A DNA stretch of 52,891 nucleotides from Deltaproteobacteria bacterium (GCA_016214985.1 JACRMM010000010.1:1-52891); one strand, 5' to 3'; positions 28,459 to 38,036 are shown, numbered from the stretch's first letter. The notes: generated by a model not told the origin, from the letters alone. Made by a program: numbers and translations.

Positions 28459-29310
28459 TCAGCCGGCGTAGCTGTGCAGGCCCGACAGGATGAAGTTCAC
28501 ACCCCAGTAGGTGAAGATCACGGCGCAAAAACCCACTACCGAGAGCCACGCGAGCCTTCCCCCTTTCCATCCAGCGGTGAAGCGCGCATGCAGGTATGCG
28601 GCGTACACAAGCCACGTGATCAGGGACCACGTCTCCTTCGGGTCCCAGCTCCAGTAGGTGCCCCACGCGTAGTTCGCCCACGCCGCGCCGGTCAGGATCC
28701 CGAGGGTGAGGAGCGGGAACCCCACGGCCACGGCCTTGTACGAGAGCTCGTCCAAGACCTTCTTGGCGGGCAGAAGACCTTGCGCCTCCGAGGATCCCTT
28801 TCCGGCTTCGGGCCCCTTCCCGAACAGGTACATGAGCGAAATCGCGAAGGCGACGGCGAATGCCGCGTAGCCGAAGAAGCAGGTGACAACGTGGGCGGTG
28901 AGCCAGTTCGACTGGAGCGCCGGGACCAGCGGCTGCAGATCCGCGGAGATCTTGGGGTTGAACGAGACGACGGCGATGCCCAAGAAGCCGAGAGGAGCCA
29001 CGAAGGCCCCGATGGCCCGGTATCCGTACAAGTGCTCAAAGACCAGGTAGATCAACATGATCGACCAGGAAAAGAACACCATGGACTCGTACATGTTCGA
29101 GAGAGGAATGTAGCCGAAGCCGGCCTTGTAGCTTTCGATGCAGCGGATCCCGATGGCCGCGGTGTTGACAATCCAACCGGCCAGGGCAAGGAGGGTAGCG
29201 GCCACACCGACCGCACGGTTGCGCGAAACGACGTACGTGACATAGAGAAGGGTCGCCACCAGGTAGCCGATCATGGCGACGCCGAAGAGTCTCACGTTGA
29301 TATTGACCAT
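28459..29310 (-). CDS. ccsA: Cytochrome c biogenesis protein CcsA (System II)
   Basis: 283 residues with about eight membrane helices. The haem-handling WWD-type motif (WANYAWGTYWSWDPKETW) and flanking His residues are present. With ResB/Ccs1 it exports haem and ligates it to CXXCH apoproteins at the outer face of the inner membrane. ATG 29310 has GGGAGGTA upstream. It lies between resB and the multihaem cytochrome gene. Confidence 0.93.
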   Translation of the reverse strand: MVNINVRLFGVAMIGYLVATLLYVTYVVSRNRAVGVAATLLALAGWIVNTAAIGIRCIESYKAGFGYIPLSNMYESMVFFSWSIMLIYLVFEHLYGYRAIGAFVAPLGFLGIAVVSFNPKISADLQPLVPALQSNWLTAHVVTCFFGYAAFAVAFAISLMYLFGKGPEAGKGSSEAQGLLPAKKVLDELSYKAVAVGFPLLTLGILTGAAWANYAWGTYWSWDPKETWSLITWLVYAAYLHARFTAGWKGGRLAWLSVVGFCAVIFTYWGVNFILSGLHSYAG

Positions 29311-29378
29311 CCATACCTCCCGAGGGGGGGTCGCTTCGGACGACCCTTCAGCGCAGCGTGGTTATAGCAAGTTGTGAC

Positions 29379-30761
29379 CTATTTTTCAAAGGTTTCCTTG
29401 GCAATTGCGACGAGGTCTTCGAACCATCGCTCGAAGGAGATGCGGTTACGGCTCGCGTTGCCGGCGAACGTCACCCGGGCCCCGTTCGCTTCCGCGGACA
29501 CGCGGGCCCAGACCCGGCGGTGGCTGCCGAAGAACGCCACGAGGGTACCCAGCGTGATCAGGATGCAGCCGGCCCAGATCACCGGGACGCCCGGGTCCTT
29601 GGCCACCTGGAGCCCCGTGTACATGGACGTCGCCACCCCATCGACCCGCACCAGATACTCGCCGATCGCGGTCGGACCCGGCATGGCCGGCTGCAGCACG
29701 GCCGGCTCGCTCGGCGCCTGTCCGTCCTTCTCCACGTGGACCAGCACCGCAGGTCCCATGCCTCGGTAGTCTCCGGTCAGGTCCAGGAGCCGCAGGCGCG
29801 CGCCGCCCTCCAACTCCAGGGCGCCTCCCTTCGTCAGCGGAGCGCTGTTGGCCACCAGGTTGCGCCGCGCGCCGTAGACCGAGAACGTGGCGCCGCTCGC
29901 TCCTCCCTGCCCGTAGGAGGACTGGTAGAAGTAGATCCCCTTGTAGATCAACGGGTCGTTGACCTCGATCGTCTTTTGCAGGATCTGCCGGCCTCCCTCC
30001 AGGACGCTGAGCTTGCTCACGTAGTCCTTGGGGCGGCCCGTCGCGTTCCCCTGGGCGTCTTTGTAGAATGACACCTCGAAGTCGTCGCAGCGGACCTCGA
30101 AACCCAGGTTGTAGGTGCCCCCACCGCGAAGGTCCACCTGCGCGATACTGGTGCCCACCGGAATCTGAACGAAGCCCTTGAGCCCGGTCCAGACGCCGAT
30201 CAGCGCGCCGATGGCAAAGAGAAAGAGGCTGAAGTGCGTGATGTAGACCCCCAGGCGGGCCCAGGCGCCGCGGGAGGTGAAGAAGTACTGCTTTCCGTCC
30301 GCCTCCCGCTGAAACAGACGTCCCCCCTTCTCCTTCAGGATCTTCTCCACCGCCTCCACGGCGCGCTCACGGCTCCAACCCGTAGCCATGACCTCCCACC
30401 GCTCGTGGATCGCAACCGGCCGGCCGTCGAAGACCGGATCCCGGTCCTTCATCAGCCGGATCGCGTGGGGCAGCCGCCGGAGAGAGCAGAAGGTGATATT
30501 GACGAGGAGAAGCCCCAGGAGGACCTGAAACCACCACGAGTGGTACATGTCACCGAGGTTCAGCACCTGGATCACCCGCGCCACGGCCGGCCCATACTCC
30601 TTGACATAGACGGCGGGCTCCTGGCTCTGCTGGATCACTGTGCCGAAGATGCTCGTCGCCGCCAGTGCCATGAGCACGACGATGCTGAGCTTGATGGAAC
30701 AGAAGAAGTCATTGACCTGAGACACGAAGCCCTTGGAAGAGCTCTTTTCTGGAGAAGTCAA
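29379..30761 (-). CDS. resB: Cytochrome c biogenesis protein ResB/Ccs1 (System II)
   Basis: 460 residues. Three N-terminal membrane helices (SIKLSIVVLMALAATSIFGTVIQ at about 23-45), a large periplasmic domain (about 200-390) and a C-terminal helix (VIWAGCILITLGTLVAFF). Its partner CcsA follows 68 bases downstream. The start is TTG 30761 with GGGAGGT nine bases before it. Normal length for the family. Confidence 0.92.
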   Translation of the reverse strand: MTSPEKSSSKGFVSQVNDFFCSIKLSIVVLMALAATSIFGTVIQQSQEPAVYVKEYGPAVARVIQVLNLGDMYHSWWFQVLLGLLLVNITFCSLRRLPHAIRLMKDRDPVFDGRPVAIHERWEVMATGWSRERAVEAVEKILKEKGGRLFQREADGKQYFFTSRGAWARLGVYITHFSLFLFAIGALIGVWTGLKGFVQIPVGTSIAQVDLRGGGTYNLGFEVRCDDFEVSFYKDAQGNATGRPKDYVSKLSVLEGGRQILQKTIEVNDPLIYKGIYFYQSSYGQGGASGATFSVYGARRNLVANSAPLTKGGALELEGGARLRLLDLTGDYRGMGPAVLVHVEKDGQAPSEPAVLQPAMPGPTAIGEYLVRVDGVATSMYTGLQVAKDPGVPVIWAGCILITLGTLVAFFGSHRRVWARVSAEANGARVTFAGNASRNRISFERWFEDLVAIAKETFEK

Positions 30762-30808
30762 AGTCCGTTACCTCCCTCGATGGACTCGCAGGCGCAAGAA
30801 ATGTCCGT

Positions 30809-32614
30809 TTACAGCTCTCGGTGGCACTGGAGGCAGCGGCCCGCCTCCCGGCACGCCGCCGCTTCCCGAAACCCCTCCTCCACCTCCCGACAGTTCCCCG
30901 TGCGTGCGCGGAGCGACAGCCGAGGCATCTCCTCGCGGATCTTCGCCTCCGGGGTCTCCCGATGACCTGGGAACGGTTTGCGAATTCGCCGATCCACGAG
31001 CCGCAGTCCTGGTCCCTGGCGGCCGGGAACCAGCTCTCTCCACAGAGCCAGCGCCGCGCGCCGCCCCTGGGCCATCGCTGCCACCGCGGTCGCGGGTCCG
31101 CTCGCGGCATCGCCTCCCGCATAGACCCGTTCGAGGCTCGTGCGCTGCGTCGTAGGGTCCACCCAAACCCGCCCGTCCGGTTCGCGGCGAAGCCCGGACA
31201 GCGCCGCATCCTCGAACACCGACCCGCTCACCCGTTGGCCGAGGGCCGGCACGACGGCATCCACCTCGAGCGCCCAGTCGGAGCCGGGCACCGGCTCGGG
31301 CCGGGGCCGCCCCGACGCGTCGGGTTCGCCGAGGCGCATCTTTCGGAGGACGAGGCGTCCGCCGCCCCCTCCTTCCCCACTCAGTTCGACCGGATCGGTC
31401 AGAAAGTGGATCTGGACGCCTTCCCGCAGCGCCTCCTCGACCTCGTCGGCGCGAGCCGGCATCTCGTCCCGAGTCCGCCGGTAGCACACGTGCACCTCGG
31501 TCGCCCCCAGTCGAAGAGCGGTGCGGCACACGTCCATCGCCGCGTTTCCCCCCCCGATGACAGCCACCCGGCGGCCGAGTTCGATCGGGAGCCCGAGCTT
31601 TGCCCGCCGCAGCACGTCTTGAAAGTCGCGGCCCCCCCCGACACCCGAAACCTTGAGTTCCAGCGACTCCTGGGCGCCCACGGCGAGGAAGACTCCGCCG
31701 TGCTCGGCCAGAAGCTCGGCGATCCCGACCCCCCCGGGACCGACCGGCGTATCGGGCGAGAACACGACTCCCCGATCCCTCAATTCCTCGAGCTCCTCCT
31801 CGAGAATGAAGGGAGGGAGCCGATAGTCGGGGATCGTGGTCCCCAGCCGCCCGCCGAGCACCGAGTCTGCCTCGTACACCGTGACCGAGGCTCCCAGGAC
31901 GCTCAGGTAGTACGCGCACGCGATGCCCGCCGGGCCCGAACCCACGACGCCCACGCTGCGCCGCCCGCCGTTGACGACCACCGAACCGGACCGCCGCTCG
32001 CCTGCCTGCCGGCGCACCACCTCCCGATGCCGGTCCGCCAGAAACCGTTTCGATCCGTTGATCGAGATCGGCTCGCCGTCGATCCCCCGGATGCAGCGGA
32101 TTTCACAAGGATGGGGGCAGATCCGCCCGATCACGCCCACTAGCGGGATCTTCGTCCGCACCAGGGCGTGCCCCTGCTCGTAGGCACCGTCCAGCAGGAG
32201 TTGCAGGTAATCCGGGATGTCCACGCCCGCCGGGCAGGTCTGCTGGCACGGCGCCACCCGCACGGACGGGCCGAGCCGCGCGTCCGCGACCGCCACGCCC
32301 AGCACGAACAGCGCGGCCCCGGCGAGGAACACGTGGCCGTAGGTGAATCCCTGCCACACCGACGTCACGAGACCGATCGCGAGGGGGATGAGCGTCGCCA
32401 GCACCAGCCCCGTGGCCCACCGACGCGCGTAGACCTGCCCCAGGCCGGCCGCGACGGCGGACAGCACCGCCGCGACCGGGCGCGTGTGCCAGCGGTCGGC
32501 CACCTCGCGCTGGAGCCGGTCGCGGCCCTTCAGCTTGCCGAAGCACGTCCGGCACCGAAAGGCGTTGGCCTTGTCCTCCACGCGGCACAGGCTGCAGTCC
32601 CAGTAGGCTTCCAT
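30809..32614 (-). CDS. Membrane-anchored GltD-like FAD/NAD(P) oxidoreductase with N-terminal zinc ribbon
   Basis: 601 residues. N-terminal CSLC...CRTC zinc-ribbon-like motif (about 8-24), then two or three membrane helices (about 45-110). Next is the GltD-type N-terminal Fe-S domain (CQQTCPAGVDIPDYL and ICPHPCEIRC), the FAD site VGSGPAGIACAYYL and the NAD(P) site VIGGGNAAMDV. The C-terminus ends RCLQCHREL. GltD-like proteins move electrons between NAD(P)H and an acceptor; here no GltB partner is adjacent. The membrane anchor and position beside resB/ccsA suggest quinone or cytochrome-linked electron transfer. Confidence 0.85.
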   Translation of the reverse strand: MEAYWDCSLCRVEDKANAFRCRTCFGKLKGRDRLQREVADRWHTRPVAAVLSAVAAGLGQVYARRWATGLVLATLIPLAIGLVTSVWQGFTYGHVFLAGAALFVLGVAVADARLGPSVRVAPCQQTCPAGVDIPDYLQLLLDGAYEQGHALVRTKIPLVGVIGRICPHPCEIRCIRGIDGEPISINGSKRFLADRHREVVRRQAGERRSGSVVVNGGRRSVGVVGSGPAGIACAYYLSVLGASVTVYEADSVLGGRLGTTIPDYRLPPFILEEELEELRDRGVVFSPDTPVGPGGVGIAELLAEHGGVFLAVGAQESLELKVSGVGGGRDFQDVLRRAKLGLPIELGRRVAVIGGGNAAMDVCRTALRLGATEVHVCYRRTRDEMPARADEVEEALREGVQIHFLTDPVELSGEGGGGGRLVLRKMRLGEPDASGRPRPEPVPGSDWALEVDAVVPALGQRVSGSVFEDAALSGLRREPDGRVWVDPTTQRTSLERVYAGGDAASGPATAVAAMAQGRRAALALWRELVPGRQGPGLRLVDRRIRKPFPGHRETPEAKIREEMPRLSLRARTGNCREVEEGFREAAACREAGRCLQCHREL

Positions 32615-32626
32615 GGCCGCCGGCGC

Positions 32627-33400
32627 CTAGTACTTCTCGACGTACGCGTACGCGTTGTGGTTGTGGATGCTCTCGAAGTTCTCGGCCTCGACGGAGAACC
32701 ACGTCAGGTTGGGGTCCTTGAGGAGGGCCTGGGCCACGTCTCGGACGATATCCTCGACGAACTTCGGGTTGTTGTACGCCCTCTCCGTGAGGTACTTCTC
32801 GTCGGCGCGCTTGAGCAGGCTGTATACCTCCGCGGACGCCCGGCTTTCCACCACGTGGACCAGGTCCTCGATCCACACGAACTCCCGGAATCGCACGCTC
32901 AGCGTCACCTCGGAGCGCTGGTTGTGGGCCCCGCCCACGCTGATCGCCTTGGAGCACGGACAGACGCTCGTCACCGGCACCTTGACCTGCACCACCAGAT
33001 CGTACGTGCCCTCCTGCACCGAACCCCGGAAGCTGCACGGGTAGGACATGATGGAGGCGGCGTGACTGACCGGAGCGATCTTCTCCAGGAAATACGGGAA
33101 GCTGATCTCCATGTGTGCGGAAACCGCGTCGAGCTTCTTACGGATCTTCTCCAGGATGGCAGGGAAGTTCTGGATCGTGACCCCGTGGCGGTGCTCGTTG
33201 AGTACCTCGACGAACCGGCTCATGTGAGTGCCCTTGAAGTGGTGGGGCAGGCTCACGTACATGTTCACGGTCGCCACGGTGTGCTGGCGGCCGTGGGCCC
33301 GGTCCAGCACGGTCACCGGGTAGGTGATGTTCTTCACGCCCACCTTGTCGATGGCGATCGCGCGGTGGTCCTTCGCACTCTGGATGTCGGCGAGGACCAT
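32627..33400 (-). CDS. folE2: GTP cyclohydrolase FolE2 (type IB)
   Basis: 257 residues. Family signatures: VGVKNITYPV at the N-terminus, VTSVCPCSKAIS with the metal-ligand Cys, and GAHNQRSEVT. It makes dihydroneopterin triphosphate from GTP without strict zinc dependence and is often used for folate and 7-deazaguanine synthesis. It is 3 bases from the queD stop, so they are co-transcribed. Confidence 0.94.
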   Translation of the reverse strand: MVLADIQSAKDHRAIAIDKVGVKNITYPVTVLDRAHGRQHTVATVNMYVSLPHHFKGTHMSRFVEVLNEHRHGVTIQNFPAILEKIRKKLDAVSAHMEISFPYFLEKIAPVSHAASIMSYPCSFRGSVQEGTYDLVVQVKVPVTSVCPCSKAISVGGAHNQRSEVTLSVRFREFVWIEDLVHVVESRASAEVYSLLKRADEKYLTERAYNNPKFVEDIVRDVAQALLKDPNLTWFSVEAENFESIHNHNAYAYVEKY

Positions 33401-33403
33401 CGA

Positions 33404-33775
33404 TCAGTCTCGAAGGAAGCTCGCGCAGGCCCGCTCACTCTCCCACGCAGTGACCCGGTGGACCCAGAGCCCCTCCCTCTCGACTTGTCCGGACACCTTT
33501 TCGAAAATATGGCGAGATATGTTCTCCGAGGATGGATTTTCTTCAACAAAATAAGGAAGATCGTTCAAGAAGGTGTGGTCCAGCTCTTCCAGGACTTCTT
33601 TGACCACCGACTTGAGCTCGTGAAAATCGATCGCCAACCCGATTTCATTCAAGCGATCGGCTCTCACCACAACCTCGATCTTCCAATTGTGCCCGTGCAG
33701 GTCTTCACACTGGCCCTTGTATTCCCTCAATCGGTGCGCCGCGGCGAAGGAATCTTCGATCTTCAACTCGTACAT
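33404..33775 (-). CDS. queD: 6-carboxytetrahydropterin synthase QueD
   Basis: 123 residues. SFAAAHRLREYKGQCEDLHGHNW contains the zinc His residues and catalytic Cys of the QueD family; LAIDFHELKS and LDHTFLND follow. ATG 33775 is preferred, with GAGG at proper spacing; MIPYAF at 33823 is a possible longer form. It converts the FolE2 product towards preQ0/queuosine, matching its neighbour. QueE, QueC and QueF are not in the window. Confidence 0.92.
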   Translation of the reverse strand: MYELKIEDSFAAAHRLREYKGQCEDLHGHNWKIEVVVRADRLNEIGLAIDFHELKSVVKEVLEELDHTFLNDLPYFVEENPSSENISRHIFEKVSGQVEREGLWVHRVTAWESERACASFLRD

Positions 33776-33897
33776 CGTGCCGTCCTCGTTGGGCCAGAAA
33801 CGAGCAAAGGCGTACGGTATCATTCGACAAAAAACCTTGTCCAGCCATTTTTCGGCCACCGACAAGGTCGGACCGGCCCCCAACCCGCCGCCCGTTC

Positions 33898-34530
33898 TCA
33901 GTGCTCGGCCGGCAGCGGGGGCCAGCCGCCCGGCGGCTCCATGACCTGAACCCTTCCCTGAGCCACCTGCCGGGCAATCCACTCCTCGAGCTGCTGCTGG
34001 TACTTCTTGCGCGCCAGGAACGACCGGACCTCGTCGCGAACGTCCGCGAGAGACCGCCCGCCCAGCACGTCTGCTTGCTGCGAGTAGAAGCTGCGCACCT
34101 CTGCTTCCGGAACATAGGTCATTTCGAGGCGCAGCGCCAAGAATCGGCGCATCAGGACGACCTCGCCCGCGCGGCGGACCACGTCGTCGTCGCGAACGCC
34201 GAGCTGTCGCGCCCAGGACGCGAACGCCGCGGCGCCTCCCGCCCCGTCGACGACGGCCTTCACAGCCGCCTGGATCTCCGCGGGCGGCGCCGCGAGCCTC
34301 ATCTTGCGAGCCTCGGCCACGAGGAGCGCGCGCCGCACGAGCGCCTCCGTCACGGCCCGGGGTTCCGGGGCTCCGTTCGACTCGCCCGCGAGCCGCCGGA
34401 GGGCGACCTCCTGGACCACCTCGCTCCAGGTGATCACGGACCGATCCACCCGGGCCACCACCGCGTCGAGGACCTGGCCGTGAACCGCCGCCGCGCAGAG
34501 CAGGATCCCCGCCAGGGCGGTCCGGATCAT
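33898..34530 (-). CDS. SurA-N-like periplasmic chaperone lacking a PPIase domain
   Basis: 210 residues. Signal peptide (MIRTALAGILLCAAAVHG), then the SurA N-terminal fold: VLDAVVARVDRSVITWSEVV, EALVRRALLVAEARKMRL, and a helical C-terminal half ending RSFLARKKYQQQLEEWI. No parvulin domain is present. It likely helps outer-membrane protein folding. ATG 34530 overlaps the mltG stop (ATGA). Confidence 0.75.
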   Translation of the reverse strand: MIRTALAGILLCAAAVHGQVLDAVVARVDRSVITWSEVVQEVALRRLAGESNGAPEPRAVTEALVRRALLVAEARKMRLAAPPAEIQAAVKAVVDGAGGAAAFASWARQLGVRDDDVVRRAGEVVLMRRFLALRLEMTYVPEAEVRSFYSQQADVLGGRSLADVRDEVRSFLARKKYQQQLEEWIARQVAQGRVQVMEPPGGWPPLPAEH

Positions 34531-35534
34531 GTGCGCCGACGCCCCCCGCGCTGATAGAGGTTCACGGCCCGGAGGTGCTCGGAGTAGGTGGTGGAGAACA
34601 CGTGCGTCCCGTCGTTTCGGCTCACAAAGTACAGGTAGGGCACCTCGGCGGGCCTCAACACGGCTTCCAGGGTGGAGCGGCCGGGGTTGGCGATCGGCCC
34701 GGCGGGCAACCCCGCCCTCGTGTACGTGTTGTAGGGGGTGTCGCGCTCCAGGTCCGACCGACGCAGGTTTCCGTCGAAGTTCTCGATGCCGTAGATGACG
34801 GTCGGGTCGGTTTGAAGGCGCATCCCGGCCGCCAGGCGGTTGCGGAAGACCGCCGCGATGAGCGGTTTCTCGCCCTCCACACCCGTTTCCTTCTCCACGA
34901 CCGAGGCAAGGGTGACCCAGGCGTGAAGGTCCAGCCCCTGGCGGGCGGCCTCGACGGCGAGCACGGCCGAAGCCTTCCGAAATCGCCGAATCAGTGCGTC
35001 GACGACCACTCCGGCCGGGAGCTCACGGGCGAACCGGTAGGTGTCGGGGAAGAGAAACCCCTCGAGCGACGGTCCCGGCAGCCTCCACCGGGGCGGAGAC
35101 GTCGGATCACGGGCCAGGGCGACGAACCGCTCTGCGGCGGTGACGTCGGCTGCCTCGAGGATCGCGGCCATCTCTCGGGCGGTTAGCCCCTCGGGCAGGG
35201 TGACGGTCACCAGGTCCACCCGCCCGTGCTCCAGATCGTCGAACACGTCGACCAGGCGCGCGCCCTTCTTGAACGCGTAGATCCCCGCCTTGACCCTCTT
35301 CGGATGTCCCCAGACGAGAAATCCCCAGCGCGCCCCCGCCTTCCAGGGCGCGAGGCCCGCCTGGTAGAGGATCTCGACCACCTGGGTCAGGCCGGCGCCT
35401 CGGGGAATCTGGACCCGGGGTGCCGCCGACGGTGCCGGTGCATACACGGCTCTCGCCAGCACGCCCCAGGCGAACACTGAGAGCAGCACAGACAGCCCCG
35501 CGAGGCCGAGGAGCGGGCGCCTCACGGGGGTCAT
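34527..35534 (-). CDS. mltG: Endolytic murein transglycosylase MltG
   Basis: 335 residues. N-terminal membrane helix (PLLGLAGLSVLLSVFAWGVLA), a LysM-like region (about 40-100) and the YceG catalytic domain with ASVVEKETG (catalytic Glu), LQTDPTVIYG, YNTYTRAGLPAGPIANPG and YLYFVSR. It cuts nascent glycan strands. ATG 35534 overlaps the sdhB stop; TTG 35546 is an alternative. Confidence 0.95.
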   Translation of the reverse strand: MTPVRRPLLGLAGLSVLLSVFAWGVLARAVYAPAPSAAPRVQIPRGAGLTQVVEILYQAGLAPWKAGARWGFLVWGHPKRVKAGIYAFKKGARLVDVFDDLEHGRVDLVTVTLPEGLTAREMAAILEAADVTAAERFVALARDPTSPPRWRLPGPSLEGFLFPDTYRFARELPAGVVVDALIRRFRKASAVLAVEAARQGLDLHAWVTLASVVEKETGVEGEKPLIAAVFRNRLAAGMRLQTDPTVIYGIENFDGNLRRSDLERDTPYNTYTRAGLPAGPIANPGRSTLEAVLRPAEVPYLYFVSRNDGTHVFSTTYSEHLRAVNLYQRGGRRRT

Positions 35535-36277
35535 CCTTCGAGCCAACGCGCCAGCAGGTGGCGCGTGGTGTCACGGTTGAGGCGTGCGATCGCGGTCGTA
35601 AGTGGCACTTCGCGCGGGCAGACCTTCACGCAGTTCTGGGCATTGCCGCACTCGGTGATCCCACCGTCACCCATGATCGCCTCCAACCTCTCCTCCGCGT
35701 TCATCCGACCGATGGGGGAGAGGTTGAAGTAGAGGGCCTGCGCCAGGGCGGCCGGGCCCATGAAGTTGGTCCGGCCGTTGACCTGGGGGCATGCCTCCAG
35801 GCACACGCCGCACGTCATGCAGCGGCTCAGGCGGTACCCGAAGCGCCGCTCCTTCTCCGCGAGGCGCGGCCCCGGGCCCAGGTCGTAGGTCCCGTCGACC
35901 GGCACCCATCCGCGGATGCGTTTGAGGTGCTCGAAGAGGACGGTACGGTCGACCCAGAGGTCCCGGATCACCGGAAACTTGGAGAGGGGCTCGAGCCGGA
36001 TCGGCTCCTGGAGCTGCTCCACGAGAGCCGTGCACGCCTGTCGGGCCCTGCCGTTGATGATCATGGAGCAGGCCCCGCATACCTCCTCCAGGCAGTTGCA
36101 GTCCCACACCACGGGCGTCGTGGCCGCGCCCGAGGCGTCGACCGGAGAGCGCTGGATCGCCTGGAGGCACGAGATCACGTTCATGCCGGGCGAACGCGGC
36201 ACGGCGAACGCCTCCCTCCGCGACGGCGCACCGGGCCCGTCCTGGCGGCGGACCTCGAGCCGGACGAGGCCGGTCAT
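35531..36277 (-). CDS. sdhB: Succinate dehydrogenase/fumarate reductase iron-sulfur subunit
   Basis: 248 residues. [2Fe-2S] ligands in DCNCLEEVCGACSMIINGRARQAC; [4Fe-4S] and [3Fe-4S] ligands in CMTCGVCLEACP and CGNAQNCVKVCP. It passes electrons between the flavin of SdhA and the haem/quinone site of SdhC. ATG 36277 overlaps the sdhA stop. It is the Bacillus/Wolinella-like three-gene arrangement. Confidence 0.95.
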   Translation of the reverse strand: MTGLVRLEVRRQDGPGAPSRREAFAVPRSPGMNVISCLQAIQRSPVDASGAATTPVVWDCNCLEEVCGACSMIINGRARQACTALVEQLQEPIRLEPLSKFPVIRDLWVDRTVLFEHLKRIRGWVPVDGTYDLGPGPRLAEKERRFGYRLSRCMTCGVCLEACPQVNGRTNFMGPAALAQALYFNLSPIGRMNAEERLEAIMGDGGITECGNAQNCVKVCPREVPLTTAIARLNRDTTRHLLARWLEG

Positions 36278-38025
36278 GACGCGCCCTCCTCCTCGTCCAG
36301 GTCGTAGACGCGGGCCCGAGGTGCGAGGAACTGCGTGTCGACGTCTTCGTAGGTGATCGTCGGGCCGCCCTGCCCCCAGTGCGCCACGGTCGTCTTGAGG
36401 AACCGTGCATCGTCGCGGGCGGGAAAGGCGGGCTTGTAGTGGGCACCCCGGCTCTCGTCGCGCAGCCTTGCGCCCAGGGCGATGACCCGGGCAAGATCGA
36501 TCATGAGGGAGAGCTGCCGCGCGAAACCCGGAGAGGGGTTCCCTTCGACGCGCCGGTCCGCGAGCGCGATGCGGCTCCAGCGCTCCCGAAGCTCCTCGAT
36601 CGCGCCGAGCGCCCGGTCGAGACGATCGTTGTGCCGCACGACGGTGACGTTCTTGGTCATTAGGTCACCGAGCTCCTGGTGGAGGCGGTAGGGGTTCTCC
36701 CGCCCGTCCATCCGCCGGATCTCGTCGAAGACCTCGGTCTGGCGCCGCACCTCTGCGGCCAGGGCGGAGGACGCCGCGCCGGCCCGGTGCCCTTCGATCC
36801 AGGCCGCCGCGCTGCGGCTCGCGACCTGCCCCCCGTAGATGCAGGACAAGAGGCTGTTGGCTCCCAGCCGGTTGGCACCGTGGTACTGGTACTCACACTC
36901 GCCGGCCGCGAAGAGCCCCGGAAGGGTCGTCATCTGATCGACGTCGACCCACAGCCCGCCCATCGAGTAGTGCACGGCCGGGAAGACGCGCATGGGCACT
37001 CGGGTCGGGTCCTCTCCCGTGAACTTGCGGTAGATGTCGAGGATGCCCCCGAGCTTCACCTCGAGCTCAGCGGCCGGGAGGTGGGAGACATCGAGATACA
37101 CCTGGGCGCGCCCGTCCACCCCGAGCCCCTGGCGAACGCACACATCGAAGATCTCGCGGGTGGCAATGTCTCGCGGCACCAGGTTGCCGTAGGCCGGATA
37201 CTTCTCCTCCAGAAAGTACCACGGTTTGCCGTCGCGCGGCACCCAGATGCGGCCGCCCTCCCCGCGGGCCGACTCGCTCATCAGCCGGAGCTTGTCCTCG
37301 CCCGGAATGGCCGTAGGGTGGACTTGAATGAACTCCCCGTTGGCATAGGCCGCCCCCTGCCGGTAGACGGCGGCCGCCGCCGCTCCCGTGTTGATCACCG
37401 AGTTCGTGGACCTCCCGAAGACGACGCCTGGCCCGCCCGTGGCGAGGATCACGGCCCCGGCCGGAAACGCCCTCACCGCGCCGGTGCGCAGGTCCACAGC
37501 CGCGGCGCCGCAGCACCGGCCGCCGTCGTCGAGCACGGCCGAGAGAAACTCCCACCCCTCGTGTTTTCGCACGATGCCTGCGGCCTCGTACCGGCGCACC
37601 TGCTCGTCCAGGGCGTACAGGAGTTGTTGCCCGGTCGTGGCGCCGGCGTACGCCGTGCGGTGATGCTTGGTGCCGCCGAAGCGGCGAAAATCCAGGAGCC
37701 CCTCGGGGGTCCGGTTGAACATGACCCCCAGGCGGTCGAAGAGGTTGACGATGCCCGGCGCCGCTTCGCACATCCGCTTGACCGGGGTCTGGTTCGCCAG
37801 GAAGTCCCCGCCGTAGATCGTGTCGTCAAAGTGTTTCCAGGGGCTGTCGCCCTCGCCCTTGGTGTTCACGGCAGCGTTGATCCCGCCCTGGGCGCACACC
37901 GAGTGGGAGCGGCGAACGGGCACGAGGCTCAGGACGTCGACCCGAAAGTTCTCTTCGGCCGCCCGGACGGCCGCCATCAGCCCGGCCAGGCCACCGCCCA
38001 CGATCACGAGGCTCGGTGCGGTCAA
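36274..38025 (-). CDS. sdhA: Succinate dehydrogenase/fumarate reductase flavoprotein subunit
   Basis: 583 residues. FAD motif VIVGGGLAGLMAA at the N-terminus, HSVCAQGGINAA, the FAD-attachment region, active-site segments HPTAIPGEDKLRLMSESARGEGG and VFPAVHYSMGGLWVD, and GANRLGANSLLS. It oxidises succinate or reduces fumarate at the inner membrane. The start is TTG 38025 with AGGAGA upstream. The stop overlaps sdhB. Confidence 0.95.
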   Translation of the reverse strand: MTAPSLVIVGGGLAGLMAAVRAAEENFRVDVLSLVPVRRSHSVCAQGGINAAVNTKGEGDSPWKHFDDTIYGGDFLANQTPVKRMCEAAPGIVNLFDRLGVMFNRTPEGLLDFRRFGGTKHHRTAYAGATTGQQLLYALDEQVRRYEAAGIVRKHEGWEFLSAVLDDGGRCCGAAAVDLRTGAVRAFPAGAVILATGGPGVVFGRSTNSVINTGAAAAAVYRQGAAYANGEFIQVHPTAIPGEDKLRLMSESARGEGGRIWVPRDGKPWYFLEEKYPAYGNLVPRDIATREIFDVCVRQGLGVDGRAQVYLDVSHLPAAELEVKLGGILDIYRKFTGEDPTRVPMRVFPAVHYSMGGLWVDVDQMTTLPGLFAAGECEYQYHGANRLGANSLLSCIYGGQVASRSAAAWIEGHRAGAASSALAAEVRRQTEVFDEIRRMDGRENPYRLHQELGDLMTKNVTVVRHNDRLDRALGAIEELRERWSRIALADRRVEGNPSPGFARQLSLMIDLARVIALGARLRDESRGAHYKPAFPARDDARFLKTTVAHWGQGGPTITYEDVDTQFLAPRARVYDLDEEEGAS

Positions 38026-38036
38026 CGGTCAGTCTC

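Noticed and set aside
32627..33775. FolE2/QueD as part of a 7-deazaguanine DNA-modification (Dpd) defence system
   Set aside because: No DpdA-like or other Dpd genes are near; the pair fits ordinary queuosine/folate synthesis, and the helicases at the left edge are not of the Dpd type.
32168..33949. Antisense open frame of nearly 600 codons over the GltD-like, folE2 and queD genes
   Set aside because: It spans three confident genes and has no domain or start signals; high G+C removes stops.
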